From Prochlorococcus marinus XMU1412 (GTDB lineage Bacteria > Cyanobacteriota > Cyanobacteriia > PCC-6307 > Cyanobiaceae), in contig NZ_JAAORJ010000001.1 of the NCBI RefSeq assembly GCF_017696315.1, positions 140,452-204,451 of the forward strand: DNA of 64,000 bases, written 5' to 3'. Shown here piece by piece: positions 30,379 through 41,063 of this stretch (the first letter of the stretch is position 1; every line of letters begins with the position of its first letter). The notes beneath the pieces were generated by a model. That model saw only the letters and a program-made list of their open reading frames with translations. It did not search any database and was not told where the DNA came from. The position numbers were made by a program, and so were the translations under genes.

Positions 30379-31294
30379 TTTCTACTAATTTTTCAATAAC
30401 TTCCTCTGAAACATTTTTATTGGATAAATTTTCTATTTCTCTTAAACCTGTTGGACTGGTTACATTAATCTCGCTAAGCATTCCATTTATTACATCAATA
30501 CCTACAAAAAATAAACCCTCATCTTTGAAGTGTTGAGATAATTCTGAGCAGATACTTTTTTCTTTTTCTGTTAATAATGTGGGTTCAGCCTTGCCTCCCA
30601 TCGCTAAATTACTCCTAAAATCGCCTCCTTGAGGAATCCTATTTATTGATCCAATTGCTTCTCCATTTACGATAATTATTCTTTTATCACCCTCTATGAC
30701 TTCAGGAATAAATTTTTGCATCATAACTGGTAATTCTTCTTGAGAAGTGATTAATTCAATGATTGATTTAATTCCTGGATAATTTTTATTAATCCTTATA
30801 ACACCTTGACCACCTTTTCCTCCTAGAGGTTTTATAACTACTTCATTATTTATATTTGCAAAATTAATAAGATCTTTTACCTTACTCGCAACTATTGTAG
30901 GTGCCATTAAGTGGCTGTATCTTAAAGCACCTAGCTTTTCATTCCACGCTCTTAACGATGAGGGTTTGTTTATTACTTTTACTCCTTTTCTTTCGGCAAC
31001 TTCTAAAAGATGGGTTGCATATAAATAAGCCTCATTTACAGGAGGATCTTTTCTCATCCAAATGCAATTAAATTCGGCGAGAGGGATGCAATCATTCTCT
31101 TTGAAAGAAATCCATGGAATTACTTCAACTTTTACGGAAGATGCCCATACTTCATCACCTCTAGCTTCCAGGTCTTGAGGAGTACAACTCCAGATTTCAA
31201 TATTTTTTTTTGATGATGCTTGCATTAAAGCAGCAGTTGAATCTTTTAAGGGATTTATATTTTTAATTGGATCTATTACGAATAGAAATTTCAT
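30371..31294 (-). CDS. gshB: Glutathione synthetase
   Basis: GshB (307 residues) is an ATP-grasp ligase that joins gamma-glutamylcysteine and glycine. Features include [18 protein letters not shown] at the N-terminus, [31 protein letters not shown] and the C-terminal [14 protein letters not shown] with metal-binding Glu and Asn. It lies five bases downstream of glutaredoxin, a functional pair, as glutathione feeds glutaredoxin. Confidence 0.95.
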   Translation of the reverse strand: MKFLFVIDPIKNINPLKDSTAALMQASSKKNIEIWSCTPQDLEARGDEVWASSVKVEVIPWISFKENDCIPLAEFNCIWMRKDPPVNEAYLYATHLLEVAERKGVKVINKPSSLRAWNEKLGALRYSHLMAPTIVASKVKDLINFANINNEVVIKPLGGKGGQGVIRINKNYPGIKSIIELITSQEELPVMMQKFIPEVIEGDKRIIIVNGEAIGSINRIPQGGDFRSNLAMGGKAEPTLLTEKEKSICSELSQHFKDEGLFFVGIDVINGMLSEINVTSPTGLREIENLSNKNVSEEVIEKLVEII

Positions 31295-31299
31295 AAGAT

Positions 31300-31554
31300 C
31301 TAGTTTAATAATGCTTCTAATTTATTTTCATTTTCTAATGCGTAGAGATCATCGCAGCCTCCGATACCCTCATTATCTATAAATATTTGTGGTAATGTTC
31401 TTCTACCATCAGCTCTTTCAATCATCAATGCTCTGGCATCTTCGTCGCCATCTATTTTATATTCTTTAAAATTTACATTTTTTTTCTTGAGTAGTGATTT
31501 TGCTCGAATACAGAATGGGCAATATTGCCAAGTATAAATTTCAACTTTGGACAT
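31300..31554 (-). CDS. grxC: Glutaredoxin (GrxC type)
   Basis: This 84-residue dithiol glutaredoxin has the active site CPFC, a TLPQIFID cis-proline motif and GGCDDLYAL in the glutathione-binding end. It is directly followed by gshB with a five-base gap, so glutathione synthesis and glutathione-dependent reduction are likely co-expressed. Confidence 0.94.
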   Translation of the reverse strand: MSKVEIYTWQYCPFCIRAKSLLKKKNVNFKEYKIDGDEDARALMIERADGRRTLPQIFIDNEGIGGCDDLYALENENKLEALLN

Positions 31555-31630
31555 TTTTTTAAAATAATACTTAGTTTATACTATTAAACAAAAGTGCTTG
31601 TTAGATTATAAATAACGATTAAATTCTATT

Positions 31631-32753
31631 TTGATAGATATTACAGATTTCAAAAAAGATCTTTCGGAACTAACAGAGCGCCTGGGTAATGCTCAGGATT
31701 GTCTTTGACGTTCCAAGATTAAAAGCGAAAAGGAAAGAGTTAGAGCAAATTTCTGCTCAGCCTGAATTTTGGGATAATCAAGAAGAAGCTAAAAAGCAAA
31801 TGTTAATCCTTGATGATGTCAAAGCACAACTCGAATTGTTAGATAAATGGAAAACTTTTATTTCTGATGCTAATGCCTCTCTTGAGCTTTATTCTCTAGA
31901 ACCCGAAGAGGAAATGATTTTAGAATCGCAGCTGGGATTAAAGAAATTAAGAGATAATTTGGATAAATGGGAATTTGAAAGATTGTTATGTGGTGAATAC
32001 GATAAGGAAGGAGCAGTAGTTTCTATTAACGCAGGTGCGGGTGGAACAGATGCGCAGGATTGGGTAGAGATATTATTAAGAATGTACTCTAGATGGGCCG
32101 ATAATAATCAAATGAGCCTTGTCATTAATGAATTATCTCAAGGAGAAGAAGCAGGTATTAAAAGTGTAACGTTTGAAATTGATGGAAAATATGCATATGG
32201 CTATCTGCAACATGAAAAAGGAACTCATAGATTAGTAAGAATTTCTCCTTTTAATGCCAATGGCAAAAGACAAACCAGCTTTGCTGGGGTAGAGGTTATG
32301 CCAAAATTAGATGATAATATTTCACTTGATATACCTGAAAAAGATTTAGAAATTACAACGAGTAGATCCGGTGGAGCTGGAGGACAAAATGTTAATAAAG
32401 TAGAAACAGCAGTGAGAATTGTTCATTTGCCTTCAGGGATTTCAGTAAGATGTACTCAAGAAAGATCTCAATTACAAAATAAAGAAAAAGCTATGTTACT
32501 TTTAAAGTCTAAACTATTAGTGATTGCTAAAGAACAACGAGCTGCTGAAGTCGCTGATATTAAAGGTGATATTGTGGAAGCTGCATGGGGCAATCAAATA
32601 AGAAATTATGTTTTCCATCCCTATCAAATGGTAAAAGATCTTAGGACTATGCAGGAGACTAACGAGTTAGATAGTGTTTTAGATGGTGGACTTGACCCAT
32701 TTATTCATGAATTATTACGTATGAATATTTCTTCTAATGAATCTATTGAATAA
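31631..32753 (+). CDS. prfB: Peptide chain release factor 2, with programmed +1 frameshift
   Basis: RF2 terminates at UGA and UAA. The body (31689 onward) has the SPF stop-recognition tripeptide ([14 protein letters not shown]) and the GGQ motif ([15 protein letters not shown]). The body lacks a proper N-terminus, but the other frame supplies one: a TTG at 31631 opens 25 codons that end LGNAQDCL then TGA at 31706-31708. A +1 shift at CTT-TGA-C joins them, with AGGA upstream of the slippery codon, as in many bacteria. The full protein is join(31631..31705, 31707..32753), about 374 residues. No other in-frame start exists back to the stop at 31613. Confidence 0.92.
31694..31709 (+). promoter_or_regulatory. 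prfB +1 recoding site
   Basis: An SD-like AGGA (31695-31698) sits four bases before the slippery CTT (31703-31705), followed by in-frame TGA (31706-31708) and C (31709). Slippage to the +1 frame yields GAC next. RF2 shortage promotes the shift, so the enzyme controls its own synthesis. The SD-like core is weaker than the E. coli AGGGGG. Confidence 0.88.
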
Positions 32754-32756
32754 CTA

Positions 32757-32939
32757 ATGGAAAATAAAAACGAAATTTTAGAGAAAAAAGTTTCTCCTCC
32801 AAGTTTTATAAAGCTTGCTATGAGAAATATGGTAAGGAAAGGCTCAAAAAGTATTTCTCATTTTTCAATAACCTTTCTAGTTTTAATTGGGATATTAATA
32901 CTTGTGGCCACAATAGGTAAGCCCAATATTCCAGTTTAA
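32757..32939 (+). CDS. Small membrane protein, DUF3285-like
   Basis: A 60-residue protein with a basic amphipathic first half (PPSFIKLAMRNMVRKGSKS) and a hydrophobic helix near residues 39-54. It resembles the cyanobacterial DUF3285 family (from memory), whose members often sit by ybeY. It lies three bases after prfB and six before ybeY, which suggests shared transcription. No function is known. Confidence 0.7.
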   Translation: MENKNEILEKKVSPPSFIKLAMRNMVRKGSKSISHFSITFLVLIGILILVATIGKPNIPV

Positions 32940-32945
32940 GAATGT

Positions 32946-33485
32946 ATGAAAGAAAAAATTATTTCTGAAATAAATTTAGATTTGGTTTTTCAATGTAATG
33001 ATTTCTCTCAATTTTCAAATAAGTTAAAAGATACTAAAACTCATCTTATTTTTGAATCTATTTTTTGGGAGAAAGTTTTTTTATCTTGGATAAATACTAT
33101 ATTAAAAAAAGAGGATTATGAATTACCAAATTATATTTTTGAAAAAAAATCTTTTTCATTAGGCTTACAGATAATATCTAATCAAGAAATTGCTTCTTTA
33201 AATAAGAAATGGATGCAAAAAAATGGTCCAACTGATGTTCTATCTTTTCCAATTATTTCTGATGAATCTCTAAATAATTTAGATCATATAGAGTTGGGAG
33301 ATATTTTTATATCATTAGAGATGGCTCTTGCGCAATCTTATGAATATAAACATTCAATCTATAGAGAGATGATCTGGTTGGCTAGTCATGGATTTTTACA
33401 TCTTTTGGGATGGGAACATAATAATGAGCATGATTTAGAAAATATGTTAAATTTCCAAGAATATTTAATTACTCGATTAGATTAA
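32946..33485 (+). CDS. ybeY: Endoribonuclease YbeY
   Basis: YbeY (179 residues) processes 16S rRNA 3' ends. The zinc motif reads [11 protein letters not shown], with three histidines in the family's spacing and Glu in place of the usual Asp before the last one. The preceding [11 protein letters not shown] is another family block. The N-terminal 40 residues are extended compared with E. coli. The gene precedes dgkA with six bases between, a frequent bacterial pairing. Confidence 0.92.
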   Translation: MKEKIISEINLDLVFQCNDFSQFSNKLKDTKTHLIFESIFWEKVFLSWINTILKKEDYELPNYIFEKKSFSLGLQIISNQEIASLNKKWMQKNGPTDVLSFPIISDESLNNLDHIELGDIFISLEMALAQSYEYKHSIYREMIWLASHGFLHLLGWEHNNEHDLENMLNFQEYLITRLD

Positions 33486-33491
33486 AAATAA

Positions 33492-33902
33492 ATGGAAAAA
33501 AAAATAAACTATTTAGAAAATAGAAAAGAATCATACAAAACTTCTAGTAATGTATTTATAAGTTTTAAGTATGCTTTCAGTGGTATTAGTTATGTATTAA
33601 AAACTTCAAGAAATTTTAAAATTCAATTAATTTTTGCAGTTGCAAGTTTAATAATTGGTTTTTTACTAAAAATTAGTCTAAGTAATTATGTTATTTTGAT
33701 TGCAACAATAATGTCTGTTTTAATATTAGAAATATTGAACACATCTATTGAATCAATCGTTGATTTAGTAGTGAAAAAAGAATTTAGTATTTTGGCTAAA
33801 ATTTCAAAAGATACTTCTGCGGGAGCAGTATTATTAGCTTCCATTAATTCTGTTATTATTGCTGTATATATCTTTCTTCCTAAAATAAAGTTGTTATTTT
33901 AA
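33492..33902 (+). CDS. dgkA: Diacylglycerol kinase (DgkA type)
   Basis: This 136-residue membrane kinase (three helices) phosphorylates diacylglycerol or undecaprenol. The signature ILEILNTSIESIVDLV contains the catalytic Glu, and KDTSAGAVLLAS is the third-helix motif. The 30-residue N-terminal tail is soluble. It lies six bases after ybeY and 12 before trpG. Confidence 0.92.
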   Translation: MEKKINYLENRKESYKTSSNVFISFKYAFSGISYVLKTSRNFKIQLIFAVASLIIGFLLKISLSNYVILIATIMSVLILEILNTSIESIVDLVVKKEFSILAKISKDTSAGAVLLASINSVIIAVYIFLPKIKLLF

Positions 33903-33914
33903 ATCCATATAAAT

Positions 33915-34511
33915 ATGTTTCTTGTTATTGATAATTACGATAGTTTTACTTATAACCTTGTTCAATATTTAGGAGAACTTTCAGTTGATCATGAAATAAC
34001 TAAAGAATTAATAGTTAAAAGAAATGATGAAATTACTTTAGAAGAAATTATCAAACTAAATCCTGGTGGAATTCTCTTATCTCCAGGTCCAGGTAATCCA
34101 GATCAATCTGGAATTTGTCTGCCAATTCTAAAAAAATTATCTAAAAATATTCCGACCTTGGGAGTTTGTTTAGGTCATCAAGCTTTGGCCCAAGCTTTTG
34201 GAGGTAAGGTTATAGTTGGGAAAGAACTTATGCATGGTAAGACATCCAAAATATTTCATAATCAAAAAGGATTGTTTAAAGATATCGAGACTCCATTTGT
34301 GGCTACTAGATACCATAGTCTTATAGTTGATTCAAGTTCTTTACCATCTTGTTTCGACATAACTGCGACTTTAGAAGACTCAACAATTATGGCTATCTCT
34401 CATAAAGAATATAAACATTTACATGGGGTACAGTTCCATCCTGAAAGTGTGTTGACGCAATTTGGTCATAAATTAATTAGTAATTTTCTAAAAATGGCTG
34501 AACAAAAGTAA
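33915..34511 (+). CDS. trpG: Anthranilate / aminodeoxychorismate synthase glutaminase subunit
   Basis: This 198-residue class I glutamine amidotransferase has the N-terminal NYDSFTYNLVQYL, the nucleophile loop GVCLGHQALAQAFGG and the catalytic HPESVLT. It could serve TrpE (anthranilate), PabB (aminodeoxychorismate) or both, as in many bacteria with a single amphibolic subunit; the sequence does not decide. No trpE/pabB lies in this window. Confidence 0.92.
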   Translation: MFLVIDNYDSFTYNLVQYLGELSVDHEITKELIVKRNDEITLEEIIKLNPGGILLSPGPGNPDQSGICLPILKKLSKNIPTLGVCLGHQALAQAFGGKVIVGKELMHGKTSKIFHNQKGLFKDIETPFVATRYHSLIVDSSSLPSCFDITATLEDSTIMAISHKEYKHLHGVQFHPESVLTQFGHKLISNFLKMAEQK

Positions 34512-34530
34512 AATAAAAAAAAATAATATT

Positions 34531-35256
34531 ATGATTTCTCAAATTAAAAACTTTTTATTTTTGATATTAGTTAGCTCTTTTTTACCTACATCATTATTGG
34601 CAAGGAACTTAGGAATAAAAAGTTTGGGACATAGTAGTTTTTTAATTACTAGTGCAGATAAATCTATTCTTATAAATCCCTTTAAAGCAATAGGTTGTGC
34701 AAGTAATTTAAAGGAGCCAAAAGAAGTCAACGTAGATTTTATTTTGGCTAGTTCTAGGCTTCCAGATGAAGGATATAACCCTAATGATCAATTAATGTTC
34801 GTTGAGCCAGGAATCTATCAATTTGAGGATATTTTATTAAATGGAATTTCTGTACCACATGACAGAGTAGATGGAAGAAGATTTGGGATGGCAACTGTTT
34901 GGAGTTGGGAGCAGAATGACCTTAAAATTGTTCATATGGGAGGAGCTGCTGGTGATATTGATATAAACAGTCAAATTATTTTGTCTGCTCCAGATATATT
35001 GTTTATTTCAATTGGAGGAGGAATAAAATCTTACAATGGTAAAGAAGCCTCAAAAATAGTTAAGCTTCTAAAACCTAATGTAGTTATTCCTGTTCACTTT
35101 GAACGCGGCAAAAAAATTAATAAAGAATGTGATTTCTCAAATGCTGATTTATTTATCGAAAATATGAAAGATTTTAAAGTAAAATATGTTGGAAAAGATT
35201 TTCAAATAAAACCTAAAAGAATCGATCAAAATACAATTTATATTTTCAGTAATTAA
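34531..35256 (+). CDS. Exported metallo-beta-lactamase-fold protein with altered metal site
   Basis: A 241-residue protein with a signal peptide (about residues 5-24, ending LLARN) and a fold like UlaG-type metallo-beta-lactamases (GHSSFLITSADKSILINPF, later VHMGG, VIPVHFERG). The HxHxDH motif expected near residues 71-80 reads ILASSRLPDE instead, so the usual metal ligands are absent. A few histidines remain (H34, H110, H135, H189). It may have a different reaction or none. It overlaps the convergent hisC by four bases. Confidence 0.75.
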   Translation: MISQIKNFLFLILVSSFLPTSLLARNLGIKSLGHSSFLITSADKSILINPFKAIGCASNLKEPKEVNVDFILASSRLPDEGYNPNDQLMFVEPGIYQFEDILLNGISVPHDRVDGRRFGMATVWSWEQNDLKIVHMGGAAGDIDINSQIILSAPDILFISIGGGIKSYNGKEASKIVKLLKPNVVIPVHFERGKKINKECDFSNADLFIENMKDFKVKYVGKDFQIKPKRIDQNTIYIFSN

Positions 35257-36362
35257 TTTTTTAAATCTAATATCTTGTAATTGTCCCAGAAAAAAATCAT
35301 TTGTTCTTTAGTTCCAATACTAACCCTTATAGAATTACCGATATCTTTTTTGTTTTCCATACTTCTAATAAGAATACCTTTTTCTCTCATCTGTTGTATT
35401 AAGATTTTAGGATCTTTATTTGGCCAAATTAAGAAATAATTACCTCCACTAAAGTGAGTTCTGATTTTTGTTGATTTAAATTTATTTAAAATCCATTCCC
35501 TCGCCTTTTTTACTTCTAAAACATAATTATCAATATATGATTTGTCTTTAAGTGCTGCTAATGCAGCTATTATAGCAAAGCTGTTTACATCATATGGTCC
35601 TGTAACTTTATTAATGTACTGAATTAAACTTTTATTGCCAAAAGTAAAACCTATTCTTAAACCAGCTAGACCTGCAGTTTTTGAAAGAGATTGGATTATT
35701 AGTATATTTTTATTCTTTTCAAAATCTATCGATTCAAGAAGACTATCTCCATTAAATTTTTCATATAGTTCATCAACAACTATTAATGAAGCTTTATTGA
35801 TATTGGCTAAATTAATTATTTCATGAGAGCTTAGAACAGTTCCTGTTGGGTTATTTGGATTGCAAATAAATATTAACTTTGGATTATGCTTTATTATTTT
35901 TTCCCTAAATTCTTCGATGGGGAATAGAAAATTTTCTCCAATGTAAGAACAAATTATTTTTTTCATTCCTCGGATTTCTGCACAAGGAGAATAGTAACCA
36001 AAAGTTGGATTTGTTGTTAGAAATATTTGATCTTTTTCTCCAAAGCAATTGAAAATTGCATTTATTGCTGCATCTGCTCCATTGAAAATTCCGATTTCAT
36101 CATTTCCAAATTTTCTTGAATCAAGATATTTATCACATAAAAATTTTTTTAAAAAATTATATTCTGGATAAATTGAAATCTCATCTAATTTTATCGCTTG
36201 TAATGCCTCTAGAACCTTAGGACTTGGACCTAAAGTATTTTCATTAAAGTCTAAGCGGAGTAAATTTCTTCTATTTTCTAAAGGTGCAGAGTAAGACTGC
36301 ATATTTATTATTTCTTCTCTTGGTTTTGGGAAAAGATTATTTAATGGATCAAAATCATTCAT
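35253..36362 (-). CDS. hisC: Histidinol-phosphate aminotransferase
   Basis: This 369-residue PLP aminotransferase has the LDFNENTLGPSPKVLEAL N-terminal block, NPNNPTG, and the Schiff-base lysine in QSLSKTAGLAGLRIG. These match HisC of the histidine pathway, though related aromatic aminotransferases are hard to exclude. The stop of argS and the start of hisC overlap by one base (TAATG), so they are coupled on the minus strand. Confidence 0.85.
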   Translation of the reverse strand: MNDFDPLNNLFPKPREEIINMQSYSAPLENRRNLLRLDFNENTLGPSPKVLEALQAIKLDEISIYPEYNFLKKFLCDKYLDSRKFGNDEIGIFNGADAAINAIFNCFGEKDQIFLTTNPTFGYYSPCAEIRGMKKIICSYIGENFLFPIEEFREKIIKHNPKLIFICNPNNPTGTVLSSHEIINLANINKASLIVVDELYEKFNGDSLLESIDFEKNKNILIIQSLSKTAGLAGLRIGFTFGNKSLIQYINKVTGPYDVNSFAIIAALAALKDKSYIDNYVLEVKKAREWILNKFKSTKIRTHFSGGNYFLIWPNKDPKILIQQMREKGILIRSMENKKDIGNSIRVSIGTKEQMIFFWDNYKILDLKN

Positions 36363-38176
36363 TACATTCTTTCTAAAGTTTCAATTCCTAAAAGCTCTAA
36401 GCTTAATTTTAGTGTTTTTGCAGTTAGGTCACATAAATTAAGCCTAGAAATTTTTATATTTTTTTCTTCTTTGAGGATTGGAACTTGATCATAGAATCTA
36501 TTAAAAGTCTGACATAGCTCGAACAGATAATTGCATAATCTATTTGGCATTAAGTCTTTTTCAATAGAAATTATGACTTCATCGAACTTAAGTAATTTTC
36601 TGATAAGTTTCCACTCAGATTTATGTTGATAATTTACGTACTGAAAATCTTTAGAGTCATAAACAAAATTATTTTTTCTTTTAATTCCTAAAATTCTTAC
36701 AAGTGTATATAACAAATAAGGAGCAGTATTACCATTTAGGGAAAGCATTTTATCAAAACTAAATTGATAATTGGTAATCCTATTTTGACTTAAATCTGCA
36801 TACTTAACAGCTCCTAATCCAATAATTCTTGAAGTATTTGCTATAAACTCTTCGGTCTCATAACGATCTTCATCTTCTAATCTTTTCAATAAATCTTCTT
36901 TTGCTCTTCTAACTGCTTCATTTAATAAATCTTTTAGGCGTATTGTTTCACCTTCTCTTGTCTTTAGTTTTTTGCCATCAATTCCTTGAACTAACCCAAA
37001 AGGGACATGGTTTACTTGACAATTTTCTGGGATCCATTTTGCTTTTTTTGCAACTTGAAAAACTCCAGCAAAATGGTTTGCTTGCCCATGATCAGTTACA
37101 TAAATAATTCTTGAAGCATCATCGCCATTAGGAGGTTTATTGAATCTGTATCTTATAGCAGCAAGATCTGTAGTGGCATAATTAAAACCCCCATCTTTTT
37201 TTTGAATAATTAGCGGTAAAGGTTTGCCTTCTTTATTAGTCATCCCATCTAAAAATACACATTTTGCTCCTTGATCTTCTACTAATATTTTTTCTAAATT
37301 CAAATCATCAATAACTGATTTTAAGAAGGGATTATAAAAAGATTCACCTCTTTCTTCTATTTTTATTTTTAAATTTTTATAGATTTCATCAAATTCTTTC
37401 CTTGATTGATCACATAATAATTTCCAAGCTTTAATCGATTTAATATCTCCACTTTGTAACTTAACTACTTCCTCTCTAGATCTTTTTTGGAATTCAGATT
37501 CGTTATCAAATCTTTTTTTTGATTCTTTATAAAATTCAACTAAATCACTTATTTTGATCTTTCCTATTTCTTCTAGATCATTTGAATATAAATCTTTGAG
37601 CTGAGTAATAAGCATGCCAAATTGTGTTCCCCAATCACCAACATGATTGAGTCTTAATACTTCATAACCTCTTAACTCGAAAATTCTAGATATTGAGTCA
37701 CCTATTATTGTTGATCTTAAATGCCCTACATGCATTTCTTTAGCAATATTAGGGCTAGAAAAATCTACAATAACTTTATTGGACAACCCACTATCTAAAT
37801 CTTTTCTAATTAGAGGTATGCCAGCCCTATTGCATTGAATATTTGACTTAATTTCATTTATTAGAACCTCATCTTTTAATTTTATATTTATAAATCCAGG
37901 TCCAGCTATTTCTAGACTCTTACATAATTTTGATATGCTTATATTTTTATTTAAAAGGTTAATAAAATCATTAGAAATATCTCTTGGGTTCTTTTTATAT
38001 ATTTTAGATAAACTTAAACAAACATTACATTGATAATCACCAAATTCCTCTTTTGATGATTGTGTAATTAAATTTTTTCGAAGAATTTCGAATTCTCCTT
38101 TTTTATCATTTTTTTCAAGACTATCTAAAAGAGATTCTTCAAATTGTTTTGTTAATTCTTTAAAAATGATTAGCAT
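36362..38176 (-). CDS. argS: Arginyl-tRNA synthetase
   Basis: ArgRS (604 residues) has the N-terminal tRNA-binding Add1 domain (residues about 1-120), the HIGH-equivalent [13 protein letters not shown] and the class I catalytic core, with [16 protein letters not shown] in the place of a canonical KMSKS, as in most ArgRS. A DALR anticodon-binding domain ([17 protein letters not shown]) ends the protein. It is followed by hisC. Confidence 0.96.
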   Translation of the reverse strand: MLIIFKELTKQFEESLLDSLEKNDKKGEFEILRKNLITQSSKEEFGDYQCNVCLSLSKIYKKNPRDISNDFINLLNKNISISKLCKSLEIAGPGFINIKLKDEVLINEIKSNIQCNRAGIPLIRKDLDSGLSNKVIVDFSSPNIAKEMHVGHLRSTIIGDSISRIFELRGYEVLRLNHVGDWGTQFGMLITQLKDLYSNDLEEIGKIKISDLVEFYKESKKRFDNESEFQKRSREEVVKLQSGDIKSIKAWKLLCDQSRKEFDEIYKNLKIKIEERGESFYNPFLKSVIDDLNLEKILVEDQGAKCVFLDGMTNKEGKPLPLIIQKKDGGFNYATTDLAAIRYRFNKPPNGDDASRIIYVTDHGQANHFAGVFQVAKKAKWIPENCQVNHVPFGLVQGIDGKKLKTREGETIRLKDLLNEAVRRAKEDLLKRLEDEDRYETEEFIANTSRIIGLGAVKYADLSQNRITNYQFSFDKMLSLNGNTAPYLLYTLVRILGIKRKNNFVYDSKDFQYVNYQHKSEWKLIRKLLKFDEVIISIEKDLMPNRLCNYLFELCQTFNRFYDQVPILKEEKNIKISRLNLCDLTAKTLKLSLELLGIETLERM

Positions 38177-38203
38177 TAATTATTAAATTATTTATCTATA
38201 TAA

Positions 38204-39070
38204 TTAATTAATATAACGCATACTCAAATCAATCCAATTACTTTTGGTGATTGAAGAACTTGTTGAAATCAAATCAATACCTTTTATTAGATATTTACTA
38301 ATTTCTTCAGGGTTAATTCCAGAAACTTCTATTATCAAATTTTTATTTACTTCTTTTTTTAAGCTATTCATTGATAAATCTCTTAATTCTTGAACGTTTT
38401 TTTTGATTATTTCAGGGCTAAGTTCATCCAATAAGACACTATCTGCACCTGCTAATACTGCTTCTTTTGCCTGTTCGATATTCTCAGCTTCAATTATGAT
38501 ATGAGTTGTAAAAGGCGAATTTAGTCGAATTTTTTTTACTGCATTATTAAGATTATCTGTCCATGCAATGTGATTTTCTTTTATCATAGCTGCATCGTAT
38601 AATCCCATTCTATGATTGACTCCACCTCCGCATTTGAATGCATATTTTTCAAATATTCTTAAGCCAGGAGTCGTTTTCCTAGTATCTGCTAATTTTATAT
38701 TTGTACCTTCTAACTTATTTACAAGATTCTTTGTGTGTGTTGATATTCCAGATAAATGCATTGCTATATTTAAGCTTATTCTTTCACTAGCTAGCAAACT
38801 TTTTGAAGGCCCATATATTTCTAAGAGTTTTTGATCTTTAACAAATTGATCTCCATCAGAGATATAAAATTTTGGACTGATTTTTAAATCAATTTTTCTA
38901 AAAATTTCTTTTATAATTTCAACCCCGCAGAATATACCCTCTTCTTTTGCAATCCAATATGCATTACCATTCTCTTCTGTAATAGAGGAACTTGTAAGAT
39001 CTCCCCTACCTATATCTTCATCGATCCAATTATCAATGATTTTACTTATTATTGGAGTATTTAAATCCAC
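38204..39070 (-). CDS. nadC: Nicotinate-nucleotide pyrophosphorylase
   Basis: QPRTase (288 residues) converts quinolinate and PRPP to nicotinate mononucleotide in NAD synthesis. Diagnostic segments are EDIGRGDLTSSSI, ADTRKTTPGLRIFEKYAFKCGG (core), GLYDAAMIKENHI and VLLDELSPE. The length fits bacterial NadC. It is 27 bases upstream of argS on the same strand. Confidence 0.95.
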   Translation of the reverse strand: MDLNTPIISKIIDNWIDEDIGRGDLTSSSITEENGNAYWIAKEEGIFCGVEIIKEIFRKIDLKISPKFYISDGDQFVKDQKLLEIYGPSKSLLASERISLNIAMHLSGISTHTKNLVNKLEGTNIKLADTRKTTPGLRIFEKYAFKCGGGVNHRMGLYDAAMIKENHIAWTDNLNNAVKKIRLNSPFTTHIIIEAENIEQAKEAVLAGADSVLLDELSPEIIKKNVQELRDLSMNSLKKEVNKNLIIEVSGINPEEISKYLIKGIDLISTSSSITKSNWIDLSMRYIN

Positions 39071-39152
39071 TAAACTAAGAAATAATTAATTAATAAAAAT
39101 TAAACTGAAGTTAGAGAATCAACTATATATCACTATGTAATTTAACTCAAAT

Positions 39153-40535
39153 TTATTTACCAATACAAAACTTAGAAAAAATATTATCTAGAAGTTCCTC
39201 TGTTAATTCTTGACCAGTTATTTTAGATAAGTTTTGAATTCCATCTCTCAGCTCAATTGATAACAAATCAAATGGCAATTTATTTTTAATTATTTCATCA
39301 GTATCATTTAAATTAGATAAGCAAGCAGACAAATTTGTTAGATGTCTTTCGTTTAAAAATATATTGATATTTTCTACTTGTTTTAATCCGCATTTTTTTA
39401 TAATTGTGTCTATTAATAATCTTTCACCATCATTATTCTTAATACTCATAAGAATTGTGTTTTTTAACTCATTTGAACTAATATTTTTGCAATTAATTAA
39501 ATCTTTTTTATTACCCAAAATAGTAATTAATTTTTCTTTGGGAATTTCTTGTATTATTTTTTTGTCTTCTTCATTAAATCCTTCTTCAAGACTATAAATA
39601 TAAATTATAAAATCTGACTCTTTTATTTTCCCAAAACTTTTTTTAATTCCTATACTTTCAATTTGTTCATGAGTTTCTCTTATGCCAGCAGTATCAATTA
39701 TTTTCATTGGAATATCATTAATAGTTAAATTAACTTCAATAACATCTCTAGTTGTTCCAGGAATATTAGTTACGATTGCTTTCTCTTTTTTTGCAAGCAA
39801 ATTTAATAAAGAGCTTTTGCCAACATTTGTTTTACCTATAAGCGCAATGGATATTCCATTATGAATATATGAATTTCTTTTTGCATTTTCTATTAGTAAT
39901 TCTATTTTTTCTTTGACTTTTTTAATGTTTTTTAGATATTTGGTGTAATCAAAATCTGTGAAGTCTTCTTCAAAATCAACTCTCGCTTCTATTTCGCAAA
40001 GTTGATTTATAAGGTCATTTTTAATATCATCAATTTTTTTCTTTATTTCTCCTTGAACCCCGCTAAAGGCTAACTCGGCTGATCTGGTATTGCTTGCATT
40101 AATTAATTGATTAATCGACTCAGCTTGAGTAAGGTCTATTTTCCCATTAAGAAAAGCTCTTTGACTAAATTCTCCTGGGTTTGCAAGTCTAACTCTAGAA
40201 TTACTAGATAATAATATCTTTAAAACTTTATTTACTATGATAATTCCGCCATGGCAATGAAGTTCAACTACATCCTCTCCTGTGAAGCTATTTGGGGATT
40301 TCATCACTAAAATTAAAACCTCATCTATAAATTTATTTTGTTTATTTTCCTGAATAAAACCACGAAAAACTCTATGTGATTTCCATGCATATTTAGATTT
40401 AGTTTGAACAATCTTTTTGCAAGAATTAATTGCGTCTTTCCCTGATACTCTTATTATCGCAACTCCTCCCTTCCCAATACTTATAGCTGAAGCAATTGCG
40501 GCTATCGTATCTTCTGTAGTAACTATCGAATCCAT
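39153..40535 (-). CDS. mnmE: tRNA modification GTPase MnmE
   Basis: MnmE (460 residues) works with MnmG to modify U34 of certain tRNAs. The N-terminal formyl-THF-binding domain includes [11 protein letters not shown] and [22 protein letters not shown] (partial). The G domain shows [19 protein letters not shown] and GNKKDL, and the protein ends with the essential CIGK motif. It is divergent from the DUF2062 gene. Confidence 0.96.
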   Translation of the reverse strand: MDSIVTTEDTIAAIASAISIGKGGVAIIRVSGKDAINSCKKIVQTKSKYAWKSHRVFRGFIQENKQNKFIDEVLILVMKSPNSFTGEDVVELHCHGGIIIVNKVLKILLSSNSRVRLANPGEFSQRAFLNGKIDLTQAESINQLINASNTRSAELAFSGVQGEIKKKIDDIKNDLINQLCEIEARVDFEEDFTDFDYTKYLKNIKKVKEKIELLIENAKRNSYIHNGISIALIGKTNVGKSSLLNLLAKKEKAIVTNIPGTTRDVIEVNLTINDIPMKIIDTAGIRETHEQIESIGIKKSFGKIKESDFIIYIYSLEEGFNEEDKKIIQEIPKEKLITILGNKKDLINCKNISSNELKNTILMSIKNNDGERLLIDTIIKKCGLKQVENINIFLNERHLTNLSACLSNLNDTDEIIKNKLPFDLLSIELRDGIQNLSKITGQELTEELLDNIFSKFCIGK

Positions 40536-40601
40536 CTCTCGCTTTGTTATGGATAATTAAGTAAGATTATCAAGCATTTAATTTTGAAATTTTCTTTCTG
40601 A

Positions 40602-41045
40602 ATGAGATTTAAAAGAGATATTACCTATAAGAAAATTCTATCATTATTTAGGAGTCAGAATGGAAGTCCTTTCTTTAATGCTAAAGGTTTAGCTATAGGG
40701 GTATTTAGTGGTTGCTTTCCATTTTTTGGTTTTCAGACTTTAATGGGAGTATTTTTTGCGAAACTAGCTAAGGGAAATATTGTTCTAGCTGCAATTGGTA
40801 CCTGGATCAGCAACCCTTTTACTTATATTCCACTTTATTATTTTAACTATAAAGTTGGTTCGATTTTTTTAAATAATCCTTCTAATAAAATTCTTGAAAA
40901 AAGTTTAGTTATTGATGACTTATGGAAACAAGGTAGAATTTTTTCCTTAAAATTACTCTTAGGTTCATCTTGTGTAGGTATTTTATTAGCTTTGATTTGC
41001 GGCAGTATTGTTTTCTTTATCTACAAGATAAAAAGTAAAAGATAG
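40602..41045 (+). CDS. DUF2062 membrane protein
   Basis: A 147-residue protein with two or three membrane segments. The block AIGVFSGCFPFFGFQTLMGVFF, followed by GTWISNPFTYIPLYYFNYKVG (core), is characteristic of the DUF2062 family; in other bacteria such proteins are found near lipid or glycosylation genes, but the function is unknown. It converges with the Rel/Spo gene with 18 bases between. Confidence 0.85.
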   Translation: MRFKRDITYKKILSLFRSQNGSPFFNAKGLAIGVFSGCFPFFGFQTLMGVFFAKLAKGNIVLAAIGTWISNPFTYIPLYYFNYKVGSIFLNNPSNKILEKSLVIDDLWKQGRIFSLKLLLGSSCVGILLALICGSIVFFIYKIKSKR

Positions 41046-41063
41046 ATTGATCTGATTTTAAAA

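Noticed and set aside
33391-33425. YbeY motif with Glu for Asp as an inactivating change
   Set aside because: The three metal-binding histidines are intact; the changed residue is not a metal ligand, so activity is likely kept.
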